Notes: generated from the sequence alone by a model not told the origin. DNA of 64,000 nucleotides from Faecalibacterium prausnitzii (GCF_019967995.1 NZ_CP065377.1:434001-498000); one strand, 5' to 3'. Shown: positions 31,955-40,421, counted from the first letter of the stretch. Numbers and translations: made by a program.

Positions 31955-33346
31955 ATGGCAAATGAGATGAAGAAAGCCGCCCCCTTCGGCATGAAGGACA
32001 AGGTCGGCTACATGTTCGGTGATTTCGGCAACGATTTCACCTTCCTGCTGTCGTCGAGCTTCCTGATGAAGTTCTACACCGACGTCATGGGCGTCAACGC
32101 CGCTATCGTTGGCATGGTGATGATGATCGCCCGTTTTGTGGATGCGTTCACCGATGTGGGCATGGGCCAGATCGTGGACCACTCCAAGCCCACCAAGGAC
32201 GGAAAGTTCCGCCCCTGGATCAAGCGGATGTGCGGTCCGGTGGCCATCGCTTCCTTCCTGATCTATCAGTCCGGCCTGGCCGGGATGCCCTATGGCTTCA
32301 AGGTGGCCTGGCTGTTCATCACCTACATCCTGTGGGGCTCCATCTTCTATACCTCCATCAACATCCCCTACGGCTCCATGGCTTCCGCCGTCTCGGCAGA
32401 CCCCAAGGACCGCGCGGAGCTGTCCACCTGGCGCACCATCGGTTCCACGCTGGCCAACATGGTCATCGGCGTGGCCACGCCCATGGTCGCCTATGTCGTC
32501 GTGGACGGCAAGACGGTGATGTCCGGCTCCCGCATGACCATCATCGCAGGCGTCTTCTCCATCTGCGCCATCCTGTGCTATATCGTCTGCTTCAAGCTGA
32601 CCCGTGAGCGTGTCGAGGTCCCCGCAAGCAGCCAGAAGGTGAGCGCTTCCGCCATCTTCAAGAGCATCTTCACCAACCGGGCGCTGCTGGGCATCATCGT
32701 GGCGGCCATCTTCGTCCTGCTGAGCCAGCTGACCGTCATGAGCCTGGCCGGTTACGTTTACCCCAACGTGTACGGCAGCGCTGCCGCACAGTCCACTGCC
32801 AGCCTGCTGGGCACGGTGATCATGCTGATCGTCTGCGCACCCTTTGCTTCCAAGCTGGCTGCAAAGTTCGGCAAGAAGGAGCTGGCCGTGGCCTCCAGCA
32901 TCTGCTCCGCTCTGGTCTGGCTGGTCTGCCTGATCTGGCGTCCGGCCAGCGTCTGGGGCTTTGTGGCCTGCTACATCCTGGCCAATATCGGCATGGGCTT
33001 CTTCAACACCATCATCTGGGCCATGATCACCGACGTCATCGACGACGCCGAGGTCCGCAGCGGCATCCGCGAGGACGGCACCATCTACTCGGTCTACTCC
33101 TTCGCCCGCAAGCTGGGTCAGGCCTTCTCTTCCGGTCTGGTCGGTGCCCTGCTGGGGATCATCGGCTACACCGAAGCGACTGCGTTTGACCCCGCTGTCA
33201 CCCGCGGCATCTTCAACATGGCCTGCATCGCCCCCATCATCGGCTTTGTGTGCATCGTGCTGGCGCTGGTCTTCCTCTACCCGCTGAATAAGAAGAAGGT
33301 CGAGGAGAACGTGGCAGCTCTGGCTGCGCGCCGCAACAACAAGTAA
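31955..33346 (+). CDS. GPH-family glycoside/hexuronide:cation symporter
   Basis: A 463-residue transporter with about twelve transmembrane helices. The family hallmark near the N-terminus is GYMFGDFGNDFTFLLSSSFL, followed by the conserved loop GMGQIVDHSKPTKDGKFRPW near residues 70-90. GPH proteins (MelB, GusB) couple sugar or glucuronide import to Na+ or H+. The divergent uidA makes a glucuronide the best guess. AAGGAG selects ATG 31955. A terminator follows at 33369. Confidence 0.9.
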   Translation: MANEMKKAAPFGMKDKVGYMFGDFGNDFTFLLSSSFLMKFYTDVMGVNAAIVGMVMMIARFVDAFTDVGMGQIVDHSKPTKDGKFRPWIKRMCGPVAIASFLIYQSGLAGMPYGFKVAWLFITYILWGSIFYTSINIPYGSMASAVSADPKDRAELSTWRTIGSTLANMVIGVATPMVAYVVVDGKTVMSGSRMTIIAGVFSICAILCYIVCFKLTRERVEVPASSQKVSASAIFKSIFTNRALLGIIVAAIFVLLSQLTVMSLAGYVYPNVYGSAAAQSTASLLGTVIMLIVCAPFASKLAAKFGKKELAVASSICSALVWLVCLIWRPASVWGFVACYILANIGMGFFNTIIWAMITDVIDDAEVRSGIREDGTIYSVYSFARKLGQAFSSGLVGALLGIIGYTEATAFDPAVTRGIFNMACIAPIIGFVCIVLALVFLYPLNKKKVEENVAALAARRNNK

Positions 33347-33368
33347 CCCTTTGTAAGAACATGGAACG

Positions 33369-33405
33369 AAGTGTCCTGCTGTCTTTGGATGGCAGGACAC
33401 TTTTT
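33369..33405 (+). terminator. Terminator after GPH symporter
   Basis: An 11-bp stem, AAGTGTCCTGC (33369-33379) with 33392-33402, followed by a T run. Confidence 0.85.
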
Positions 33406-33419
33406 CTACGCTCGGCCAC

Positions 33420-33457
33420 TTGTTTCTTGCGGAAAAATGCTGTATACTGATATATCA
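33420..33457 (+). promoter_or_regulatory. Promoter of AraC-type regulator with TGATATATCA palindrome
   Basis: TTGTTT (33420-33425), a 17-base spacer and TATACT (33443-33448). The perfect palindrome TGATATATCA (33448-33457) abuts the -10 and would cover the transcription start, suggesting repression or autoregulation. Confidence 0.65.
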
Positions 33458-33499
33458 AATGAGATGTGAGAGATGCGATGAAACAGGAAAGGAGACGCC

Positions 33500-34702
33500 A
33501 TGCGGGTCGATCCATTACAGGTGCTCACCAAACTGGCGGCAGCACAGAATATCCCCACCCGGCGGGTGACGCCGCCGTTCGACGGACTGGAAGAGTTCGA
33601 CTACGGCCTGCGCCGCTCGCTGGACCCTCAGTTCGACTGGCAGGAGTTCGGCCGGCTGCTGCTGGAACAGACCCCGGCGCAGACGCTGCTCTTCGTGGAG
33701 GGCACCTTTGAGCTGCATTTTGCCCTTTTCCGCATCCCGGACGAGGAAAACACCGTCTTCCTCGTCGGGCCATGGACCTTTGGCCCCCGCAGCGAGCAGG
33801 CCCGCAAGTGGGCCCGCCGCTATCTGGGCGAGGACGGAGAAAATGCCGTGCAGGAATACTACAACGGCGTCAAGCTGCTGCAGGCGAACGATTTTTACAT
33901 GACCATCCGGGTCCTGGTCGGGATGATGATAGGGGAGGATCTGGTCGTGAAGGAGCTGAAGGAGTTTCTGCCCTTCTGCTTCCACCCGGACGTCCGGTAT
34001 TTCAATGAGCCGAAGTTCCAGAAGGATATCCCCATCTCCATGCTGGAACAGCGGTACGAATCCGAGAACCGCATCCTGGATGCCGTGAGCCGCGGCGACG
34101 ACGAAGCCGCCACCGAGGCCATGCACCATCACTCCCGCTTCACCTACGGCGGGCGGTTCGAAGGCTCGCTCTACCAGCAGAAGAACATGATGATCGTCTT
34201 CAACACCCTGCTGCGCAAGGCCATCGAGCCCAGCAAGGTGCACCCCTATTATATCGACGCCATCTCCAGCAAGTACGCCCGCATCATTGAGGAGGCCGAC
34301 GAGATCCCCCAGGAGATGATGTGGCAGATGGTGCGGGATTACTGCGCCTATGTCCGCCGCTACTCGCTGAAGGAGTTCTCGCCCGCCGTCCAGAAGGTGA
34401 TGAACTACGTCAACCTGAATGTCTCCGAGCCGCTGACACTGAAGAGTCTGGCGGCCATGTGCTTCATCAGCCCGTCGTATCTGTCGGCGCTGTTCAAGCA
34501 GGAGACCGGCACCACCCTCATCGACTATATCAACACCCAGCGGGTGAACCGTGTGGCCCAGCTGCTGGAGCAGAACAACCACAGCATCGCCGCCGTAGCC
34601 GAAGAAGTGGGCATTCTGGATGTGAATTACTTCACCAAGATCTTCAAAAAGACCCTCGGCGTCACCCCCACCCGCTACCGCCGGGAACACAAAGAAAAAT
34701 AA
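33500..34702 (+). CDS. AraC-family transcriptional regulator
   Basis: A 400-residue regulator with an unrecognised N-terminal sensory part (about 1-290) and a C-terminal AraC DNA-binding domain with two helix-turn-helix units (about 298-397). The first includes LTLKSLAAMCFISPSYLSAL; the second is SIAAVAEEVGILDVNYFTKI, ending in GVTPTRYRREHKEK. It lies between the uidA/GPH pair and the mglBAC-type operon, either of which it could control. AAAGGAG precedes ATG 33500. Its promoter carries a palindrome also seen upstream of the ABC operon at 56467. Confidence 0.88.
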   Translation: MRVDPLQVLTKLAAAQNIPTRRVTPPFDGLEEFDYGLRRSLDPQFDWQEFGRLLLEQTPAQTLLFVEGTFELHFALFRIPDEENTVFLVGPWTFGPRSEQARKWARRYLGEDGENAVQEYYNGVKLLQANDFYMTIRVLVGMMIGEDLVVKELKEFLPFCFHPDVRYFNEPKFQKDIPISMLEQRYESENRILDAVSRGDDEAATEAMHHHSRFTYGGRFEGSLYQQKNMMIVFNTLLRKAIEPSKVHPYYIDAISSKYARIIEEADEIPQEMMWQMVRDYCAYVRRYSLKEFSPAVQKVMNYVNLNVSEPLTLKSLAAMCFISPSYLSALFKQETGTTLIDYINTQRVNRVAQLLEQNNHSIAAVAEEVGILDVNYFTKIFKKTLGVTPTRYRREHKEK

Positions 34703-34719
34703 CTGCGAAACAGCAGAAT

Positions 34720-34788
34720 GAAAAAAAGACCCATTTTGTCCTTTTGATGCGTACAGATTATGCAGCGGGACAAAGTGGGCTTTTTTTC
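34720..34788 (+). terminator. Terminator after AraC gene
   Basis: A long stem pairs GAAAAAAAGACCCATTTTGTCC (written here for position: 34720-34741) with 34768-34788, with a 26-base loop and a T run inside the descending arm. Confidence 0.65.
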
Positions 34789-34984
34789 ATCGGATAGGAT
34801 TGTTGCACACCGGAACGGTCTCTGTAACTATTTTGAGAGATTTCATGGATTTTTGTATGGAATTTGGACGCATGTTGCAAAATCGACAGAAATTGTGCTT
34901 GATATCAAAAAGAAACTTGTATCCAACAAAAGCAATTGTGAGGGATGCACAAAAGATTTCTTGGATTCTTGTGAACTTGTTCTA

Positions 34985-35013
34985 TTGCGCATGGTCGTGC
35001 GGACGGTTATAAT
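34985..35013 (+). promoter_or_regulatory. Promoter of mglBAC-type operon
   Basis: TTGCGC (34985-34990), a 17-base spacer and a perfect TATAAT (35008-35013). Confidence 0.75.
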
Positions 35014-35031
35014 ACAAACAGAATCACGAAA

Positions 35032-35048
35032 CGTGCGGTATGCGCACG
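35032..35048. promoter_or_regulatory. Operator-like dyad downstream of mglB promoter
   Basis: CGTGCG-GTATG-CGCACG forms a perfect 6-bp inverted repeat about 12 bases after the predicted transcription start. Confidence 0.45.
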
Positions 35049-35090
35049 ATTCGATTTTGCTGTAATATGCGAATGAAGGAGAACATTATT

Positions 35091-36137
35091 ATGAAAATGA
35101 TTTCGCGTCGTGACTTCATGAAGGCTTCCGCTGTTGTGGGTGCCGCTGGCGTTCTGACCGCCTGCGGCGGCTCCTCCAGCTCCACTGCTGCATCCTCTGT
35201 TGCAGCTTCCACCGCTGCATCTTCTGCAGCCGCTTCCACCACCGGCAGCGCAAACATCGGCGTCTGCATCTATCAGTTCGCTGATAACTTCATGACCCTG
35301 TACCGCACCGATCTGGAAGAGTACCTGAAGGATATGGGCTACGCCGTCACCATCGTCGATGGCAAGAACGACCAGAACACCCAGACCGAGCAGATCAACA
35401 CCTTCCTGCAGCAGGGCGTGGACGTCCTGGTCATCAACCCCGTCCAGACCACTTCTGCACAGACCATCGTGGACACCATCTCTCCCTCCGGCACCCCCAT
35501 CGTCTTCATCAACCGTGAGCCGGAGAAGGCAGTTCTGGACTCCTACGCTGGCAAGTGCTGCTACGTTGGTGCAGACGCACGTCAGTCCGGTACTTATCAG
35601 GGCGAGCTGATCCTGGAGACCTCTACCCAGGGCGATATCAACGGCGACGGCAAGATCACCTACATCATGTGCAAGGGCGACCCCGAAAACATTGATGCAC
35701 AGTATCGTACCGAGTACTCCATCAAGGCTCTGACCGACGCCGGCAAGGAAGTCGAGTGCCTGTATGAGTACCTGGACAACTGGGACCAGACCACCGCACA
35801 GCAGGACGTTGCAAACGCTCTGGCACAGTACGGCGAGAAGATCGAAGTCGTCTTCTGCAACAACGACGCAATGGCTCTGGGCGCTCTGCAGTCCATCGAG
35901 CAGGCTGGCCGCAAGGTCGGCGAGGACATCTATCTGGTCGGTGTTGACGCACTGAAGGAAGCTGTCCAGAACGTTGTTGACGGCAAGATGACCGGTACCG
36001 TCCTGAACGATGACGTTGGCCAGGCTACCGCCGCTGCCGACGCCACCAAGCTGTTCGTTGAGGGCAAGGATGTCGAAGAGTACTACTGGGTCGACTATGT
36101 GAAGGTCACCACCGAGAACGCTTCTCAGTATCTCTGA
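35091..36137 (+). CDS. mglB: Galactose/glucose-type sugar-binding lipoprotein (MglB-like)
   Basis: A 348-residue periplasmic-binding-protein-fold lipoprotein. The signal peptide has a twin-arginine motif, SRRDFMK, and lipobox LTAC, followed by a serine/alanine linker. The mature part resembles MglB, including a calcium-binding-type loop DINGDGKITY and the hinge-proximal NNDAMALGALQSIE and LVGVDALKEAV. It should deliver galactose, glucose or a methyl-galactoside to the permease encoded downstream. AAGGAG lies 11 bases before ATG 35091. A hairpin after the gene probably reduces expression of the downstream genes relative to this binding protein. Confidence 0.88.
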   Translation: MKMISRRDFMKASAVVGAAGVLTACGGSSSSTAASSVAASTAASSAAASTTGSANIGVCIYQFADNFMTLYRTDLEEYLKDMGYAVTIVDGKNDQNTQTEQINTFLQQGVDVLVINPVQTTSAQTIVDTISPSGTPIVFINREPEKAVLDSYAGKCCYVGADARQSGTYQGELILETSTQGDINGDGKITYIMCKGDPENIDAQYRTEYSIKALTDAGKEVECLYEYLDNWDQTTAQQDVANALAQYGEKIEVVFCNNDAMALGALQSIEQAGRKVGEDIYLVGVDALKEAVQNVVDGKMTGTVLNDDVGQATAAADATKLFVEGKDVEEYYWVDYVKVTTENASQYL

Positions 36138-36204
36138 TTCGGAGCTGAGAACCACTCACGGTTGCAAGGTACGCAGTGAGTCCGAGGCTTTCTAAAAGCT
36201 AACA

Positions 36205-36249
36205 AGCGCGTGCGTGCGAGAGTTCCTCGGCGCACGCGCTTTCCTTTCG
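36205..36249 (+). terminator. Intra-operon hairpin between mglB and mglA
   Basis: AGCGCGTGCG (36205-36214) pairs with CGCACGCGCT (36231-36240), followed by TTCCTTTC. The imperfect T tract suggests partial termination. Confidence 0.6.
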
Positions 36250-36298
36250 GAACGAACCGTGCCGTGCCTTATTTTGAACGACAAGGAGGCTCTGCGGA

Positions 36299-37840
36299 AT
36301 GTCAGAATACCGTCTGGTAATGAAAGGCGTGGTCAAGACCTTCCCCGGCGTCAAAGCGCTGGACCACGCGCAGTTGGAGCTCCGCCCCGGCAAAGTCATG
36401 GCCCTGATGGGCGAAAACGGCGCTGGCAAGTCCACTTTGATGAAGTGCATGTTCGGCATTTACAAGATGGACGAAGGCGAGATCGAATACGAAGGACAAA
36501 AAGTCACCATCCCCAACCCTCTGGAAGCACTGAACCGCGGCATCGCGATGGTGCACCAGGAGCTGCAGCCCATCCCGGCCCGTACCGTGGCTGAGAACAT
36601 CTGGCTGGGCCGCTTCCCCACCAAGAAGGCAGGTATCATCACCATAGTGGACCATGCCAAAATGTACGCCGATACCGATGCCCTGCTGAAGAAGCTGAAG
36701 CTGGACATCAACTCCCACGCAAAGCTGGGCAGCCTGAGCATCGCACAGATGCAGATGGTGGAGATCGCAAAGGCCGTCTCCGCAAACTGCAAGGTGCTGA
36801 TTTTGGACGAGCCCACCTCCTCGCTGACTGCGAACGAGGTCGAGTCGCTGTTCCGCATCATGCGCGAGCTGAAGGAGCAGGGCGTTGCGCTGGTCTATAT
36901 CAGCCATAAGATGGACGAGATCAAGGTCATCGCCGACGAAGTCACCATCATGCGCGATGGCCACTACATCGGCAAGTGGGACGTTGCCAACATGACCAAG
37001 GAGCAGATCATCGCCAAGATGGTCGGCCGTGAGCTGTCCAATCTGTTCCCGCCGCTGGAGAACCACCCCTCCGACGAGGTCATGATGAAGGTGGAGGACT
37101 TCACCTCCATCCATCCGCGTTCCTTCCGCCATTGCAGCTTCGAGCTGAAGAAGGGCGAGATCCTGGGCGTGGCCGGCCTGGTTGGTGCCCAGCGTACCGA
37201 GCTGATGGAGGGCATCTTCGGCCTGCGCGCCCACACCGCCGGTAAAGTGTGGATCAAGGGCGAAGCAGTCGAGATCAAACAGCCCCGCGACGCCATTCGC
37301 AAGAGCGTGGCGCTGCTGACGGAGGACCGCCGCGCCACCGGCATCATGGGTGTGCTGAGCGTTGCCGACAACATCTCCATTGCATCGCTGGACGCTCTGC
37401 GCAAGGGCCCCATCATGCTGGACGATAAGAAGATCCTCAATCTGGTCGCCACCAACAAGGAAAAGATGGCCATCAAGGTGCCCAGCCCCAAGACCGCCAT
37501 CAAGAGCCTTTCCGGCGGCAACCAGCAGAAGGTGCTGATCGCCCGCTGGCTGGCCAATAACCCCGATGTGCTGATCCTCGACGAGCCCACCCGCGGCATC
37601 GACGTCGGTGCAAAGTACGAAATTTACTGCATCATTGCCGACCTGGCCAAGCAGGGCAAGAGCATCATCATGATCTCCTCCGAAATGAGCGAGATCATCG
37701 GTATGTCCAACCGTGTCATGGTCATGTGCGATGGCCGCATCACCGGCTTCATCGACGGCAAGGACGCCACCCAGGAGAACATCATGGCGCTGGCGACCCA
37801 GTTTGAGACCGCACCGACGACGGCAGCGGCCAATCAGTAA
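36299..37840 (+). CDS. mglA: Sugar ABC transporter, duplicated ATP-binding protein (MglA-like)
   Basis: A 513-residue tandem ATPase. The first domain has Walker A GENGAGKST at residues 38-46 and ILDEPTSSLT; its signature is the degenerate LSIAQMQMVEIAKA. The second domain has the family-typical degenerate P-loop GLVGAQRTEL but a full LSGGNQQKVLIAR and DEPTRGIDVG. Both patterns are normal for MglA/RbsA proteins that serve monosaccharide permeases. It lies between the binding protein and permease genes. Confidence 0.92.
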   Translation: MSEYRLVMKGVVKTFPGVKALDHAQLELRPGKVMALMGENGAGKSTLMKCMFGIYKMDEGEIEYEGQKVTIPNPLEALNRGIAMVHQELQPIPARTVAENIWLGRFPTKKAGIITIVDHAKMYADTDALLKKLKLDINSHAKLGSLSIAQMQMVEIAKAVSANCKVLILDEPTSSLTANEVESLFRIMRELKEQGVALVYISHKMDEIKVIADEVTIMRDGHYIGKWDVANMTKEQIIAKMVGRELSNLFPPLENHPSDEVMMKVEDFTSIHPRSFRHCSFELKKGEILGVAGLVGAQRTELMEGIFGLRAHTAGKVWIKGEAVEIKQPRDAIRKSVALLTEDRRATGIMGVLSVADNISIASLDALRKGPIMLDDKKILNLVATNKEKMAIKVPSPKTAIKSLSGGNQQKVLIARWLANNPDVLILDEPTRGIDVGAKYEIYCIIADLAKQGKSIIMISSEMSEIIGMSNRVMVMCDGRITGFIDGKDATQENIMALATQFETAPTTAAANQ

Positions 37841-37858
37841 ACAAGGAGGCTGTCTATT

Positions 37859-38857
37859 GTGGAAGCTACCAAGAAATTGAACGGCAAGTCCGTGAAAAAA
37901 TGGCTGAGTGAAAATGCCATCATCGTCCTGATGCTTGCGGTCTCTCTGATCGTCGGCATCATCCACCCCAACTTCTTCGCAGTCGCAAACCTGATCAACC
38001 TGTTCAAGAACGTGTCCATCCGCTACATCATCGCGCTGGGCATCTCCGGCTGTCTGATCACCACCGGCAACGACCTGTCTGCCGGTCGTCTGGCTGGTTT
38101 TGCGGCCTGCCTGGCCTGCATCTTTGCGCAGACGGAAGGCGCAGCCGGTAAGTTCTACCCCAACCTGCCCACTCTGCCCACCCCGGTGGTCTTCATCCTG
38201 GTCATCGCCATCTGCGCCATCGTGGGTCTGTGCAACGGTCTGGTCGTCAGCTACCTGAAGGCCCAGCCCTTCATCGCTACCCTGGGTATGCAGCAGGTCG
38301 TCTACGGCATCTGCCTGGTCTACACCGGCGGTACCCCCATCGGCTCCCTGAACAAGGACTTCACCTCTCTGGCCTCCAACACCATCATCGGCATCCCGGT
38401 CCTGATCTGGTTCGCCCTGATCGTGGCTGCCTGCTTCTGGTTCCTGTACAACAAGACCCGCCACGGCAAGTACATGTACGCCATCGGCGGCAACGAGGCT
38501 GCGGCTGAGGTCGCCGGCGTCAACGTCAACGCCACCAAGATCCGCATCTATATCCTGGCTTCCTGCATGTTCGGTCTGGCAGGCTGCCTGCTGGCTGCAA
38601 AGTCCGGCGGCGCATCCGTCAACACCGCACAGGGCTATGAGCTGGACGCCATCGCAGCTTCCACCATCGGCGGCGTTTCCACCACCGGCGGTGTCGGCAC
38701 CGTCCCCGGCATCCTGGTCGGCGTTCTGGTCTTTGAGCTGATGAAGGTCGCTCTGCAGTTCATGAACGTCAACTCCTCCTACACCTACATCGTGCAGGGC
38801 CTTGTCATCATCGTGGCTGTCGCCATTGATATCCGCAAGTACCTCGCCAAGAAGTAA
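37859..38857 (+). CDS. mglC: Sugar ABC transporter permease (MglC-like)
   Basis: A 332-residue membrane permease with about eight to ten helices. Conserved features are GNDLSAGRLAGFAACLACI in the first third, LKAQPFIATLGMQQVVYGI, and the EAA-like loop GGNEAAAEVAGVNVNATKIR. It forms the channel of the MglABC-type importer. Translation starts at GTG 37859, nine bases after AAGGAGG. The operon ends in the hairpin at 38884. Confidence 0.9.
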   Translation: MEATKKLNGKSVKKWLSENAIIVLMLAVSLIVGIIHPNFFAVANLINLFKNVSIRYIIALGISGCLITTGNDLSAGRLAGFAACLACIFAQTEGAAGKFYPNLPTLPTPVVFILVIAICAIVGLCNGLVVSYLKAQPFIATLGMQQVVYGICLVYTGGTPIGSLNKDFTSLASNTIIGIPVLIWFALIVAACFWFLYNKTRHGKYMYAIGGNEAAAEVAGVNVNATKIRIYILASCMFGLAGCLLAAKSGGASVNTAQGYELDAIAASTIGGVSTTGGVGTVPGILVGVLVFELMKVALQFMNVNSSYTYIVQGLVIIVAVAIDIRKYLAKK

Positions 38858-38883
38858 TTTCCCCCGAAAAGAGAGCGCCTGCT

Positions 38884-38918
38884 GGGCCGTCCACTCGTTG
38901 CAGTGGGCGGCCCGCTTT
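38884..38918 (+). terminator. Terminator of mglBAC operon
   Basis: GGGCCGTCCAC (38884-38894) pairs with GTGGGCGGCCC (38903-38913), with one G-T pair, followed by GCTTTGTT. The -35 box of the next gene lies inside this hairpin. Confidence 0.65.
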
Positions 38919-38926
38919 GTTATAAT
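38898..38926 (+). promoter_or_regulatory. Promoter of 102-residue coiled-coil protein gene
   Basis: TTGCAG (38898-38903), a 17-base spacer and a perfect TATAAT (38921-38926). The -35 lies in the loop and arm of the preceding terminator. Confidence 0.72.
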
Positions 38927-38951
38927 AGAAGAAAAACCAAGGAGAACGACC

Positions 38952-39260
38952 ATGGCAGAATGGAATGAAAAAGAAGCCGAACTCGCCCGCCGCGAAGCAC
39001 TGCTGGCCGAGCGCGAGGCCCAGCTGGAAAAAGAACAGGCCGAACTGGAAGCGCGCAGGGCGCAGGGCGAAGTGGGGAAGAAGAGCCTGCTGAACAACAA
39101 CGACCCCAATTTCGTGAACCCCAAGGAAAAGCTCTACGACAAGTTCCCGCTGAGCGTCCACCAGATGGACATCATCATCGGGGTGCTGTTTGCCCTCATC
39201 GTTCTGTTTCTGGTGCTGGGCATGACGCACACCAGCTTTTTCGGCCTGTTTGGCGGCTGA
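38952..39260 (+). CDS. Small coiled-coil membrane protein of unknown function
   Basis: A 102-residue protein I do not recognise. Residues 4-42 are almost entirely charged/alanine helix with heptad character (EAELARREALLAEREAQLEK), a likely coiled coil. After an asparagine-rich linker, residues about 72-94 form one transmembrane helix (IIIGVLFALIVLFLVLGM), ending in a short GLFGG tail. No signal peptide is seen; the N-terminus is presumably cytoplasmic. AAGGAG selects ATG 38952 and a strong promoter precedes it. It is monocistronic. Confidence 0.7.
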   Translation: MAEWNEKEAELARREALLAEREAQLEKEQAELEARRAQGEVGKKSLLNNNDPNFVNPKEKLYDKFPLSVHQMDIIIGVLFALIVLFLVLGMTHTSFFGLFGG

Positions 39261-39318
39261 AAACGTGGAGCAGGAGCAGCCGCTCTTTGGGAGGCTGCGT
39301 AGCCCGGCCGAGCCGCAC

Positions 39319-39347
39319 TTGCAATTTCCCCCGGCGGATGGTATCAT
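39319..39347 (+). promoter_or_regulatory. Promoter of DUF4430 lipoprotein gene
   Basis: TTGCAA (39319-39324), a 17-base spacer and TATCAT (39342-39347). I looked for a cobalamin riboswitch in this leader and found none. Confidence 0.65.
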
Positions 39348-39398
39348 AAGCACTGCATGTTCTGTGCATGCAAACTAGAACCAAGGAGCAATCTTTTG

Positions 39399-39872
39399 AT
39401 GAAGATCATGAATCGTATCCTCTCTGTTGTCGCTGCTGCTGCACTGGCCGCCGGTCTGCTGGCAGGCTGCGGCGCTTCCTCTGCCGCAGGCAGCACGGCT
39501 TCTTCCGCTGCATCCAGCGTGGCGGCATCTTCTTCGGAGGCCGCTTCCTCGGAGGCTGCATCGGCAGAGGCTTCGGAAGCCAAGGTCAAGGCCCAGTTCA
39601 CGGTGACCGGGGCCGACGGCGAGAGCCAGACCTTCGACCTGGAAGTGACCGACGGCGAGAAGCTGAGCGATGCGCTGGCCGAGGCCGGCATCATCAGCGC
39701 GGACGAGGCCGCTGCAGGCTTTGTCACCACCGTCAACGGCGAGACCGCCGACTGGGACAAGGACAGCGCCTGGTGGTGCCTGACCGATGCTTCCGGTGAG
39801 ATGACCACCGTGGGCGTGGCGGACATCGAGCTGCACGACGGCGACAGCTATGCCTTTATCTACACGAAGTAA
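39399..39872 (+). CDS. DUF4430 lipoprotein
   Basis: A 157-residue lipoprotein. The signal peptide ends in lipobox LAGC (ordinary Sec type, no twin arginine), followed by a long Ser/Ala/Glu linker (about 25-62). The C-terminal domain (about 65-157) fits DUF4430, related to the beta domain of cobalamin carriers such as transcobalamin: a ubiquitin-like stretch FDLEVTDGEKLSDALAEAG, then the conserved WWCLTDASGE and the terminal HDGDSYAFIYTK. It is seven bases upstream of an S-component-like permease, so it may present a small ligand to it. ATG 39399 follows AAGGAG at ten bases. Confidence 0.8.
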   Translation: MKIMNRILSVVAAAALAAGLLAGCGASSAAGSTASSAASSVAASSSEAASSEAASAEASEAKVKAQFTVTGADGESQTFDLEVTDGEKLSDALAEAGIISADEAAAGFVTTVNGETADWDKDSAWWCLTDASGEMTTVGVADIELHDGDSYAFIYTK

Positions 39873-39879
39873 GGAACCT

Positions 39880-40380
39880 ATGCACATCAGAGTGCTGCGA
39901 CTGGTCCTCAGCGGGCTGATGGGCGCACTTCTGGTGGTGAGCAAACAGGCTATGAGCGGCCTCCCGAACATCGAGCCGGTGACGCTCCTCATCATCCTGT
40001 TCGCGCTGGAACTGCCCCGTGAGACGCCGGGGGCCATCACGGTGTTTCTGGTATTGCAGGGTGTGCTGTATGGCTTCGGCCTGTGGTGGGCGATGTATCT
40101 GTACGTCTGGTATCTGCTGGCCTTTCTGGCCCGGCTGCTGCGCCGGATGGACCATGCCCTCGGCTGGGCCGTGTTCAGCGGGCTGTACGGCCTGTGCTTC
40201 GGCGGGCTGTGCGCAGCGGTGTATCTTGTGGCCAAGACGCCCGCCTTCGCGCTGAGCTGGTGGCTGAGCGGCCTTTCCTACGACGCGATGCATGGTGTGG
40301 GCAACTTTGCCCTCATGCTGCTGCTCTACCGGCCTCTGCGCACGGCGCTGCGCACCGCCCAAAAACAGATCCATGGATGA
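39880..40380 (+). CDS. ECF-transporter S-component-like membrane protein
   Basis: A 166-residue membrane protein with about five or six helices. The helix pattern, size and partner gene fit substrate-specific (S) subunits of energy-coupling factor importers; LPNIEPVTLLIILFALELPR near residues 24-43 is a common S-component feature. It begins seven bases after the DUF4430 lipoprotein gene. No EcfA or EcfT gene is in the window, so a shared energising module elsewhere would be used. The ligand is uncertain; DUF4430 association makes a cobamide or similar cofactor one possibility. Confidence 0.7.
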   Translation: MHIRVLRLVLSGLMGALLVVSKQAMSGLPNIEPVTLLIILFALELPRETPGAITVFLVLQGVLYGFGLWWAMYLYVWYLLAFLARLLRRMDHALGWAVFSGLYGLCFGGLCAAVYLVAKTPAFALSWWLSGLSYDAMHGVGNFALMLLLYRPLRTALRTAQKQIHG

Positions 40381-40420
40381 AAAAAGACGTGCTGCACAGC
40401 GTGTGCGGCACGTCTTTTTC
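40380..40420. terminator. Bidirectional terminator
   Basis: AAAAAGACGTGC (40381-40392) pairs with 40408-40419, extended inward by GCTGCAC/GTGTGCGGC pairing. It ends the S-component operon on the plus strand and the small-peptide gene on the minus strand. Confidence 0.88.
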
Positions 40421-40421
40421 G

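Larger units (their letters stand above)
34703..35090 (+). other. Intergenic region upstream of mglBAC-type operon
   Basis: This 388-base region holds the AraC gene terminator, the palindrome TTGATATCAA (34899-34908), TTGTATCCAAC (34917-34927; also at 56059), the operon promoter, and a dyad at 35032-35048. No gene is supported. Confidence 0.6.

Noticed and set aside
36302..39124. A minus-strand frame of about 940 codons
   Set aside because: Antisense to the mglA and mglC genes; same shadow effect.
39261..39398. Cobalamin riboswitch before the DUF4430 gene
   Set aside because: The leader is only about 50 bases after the promoter and lacks a B12-box-like sequence.
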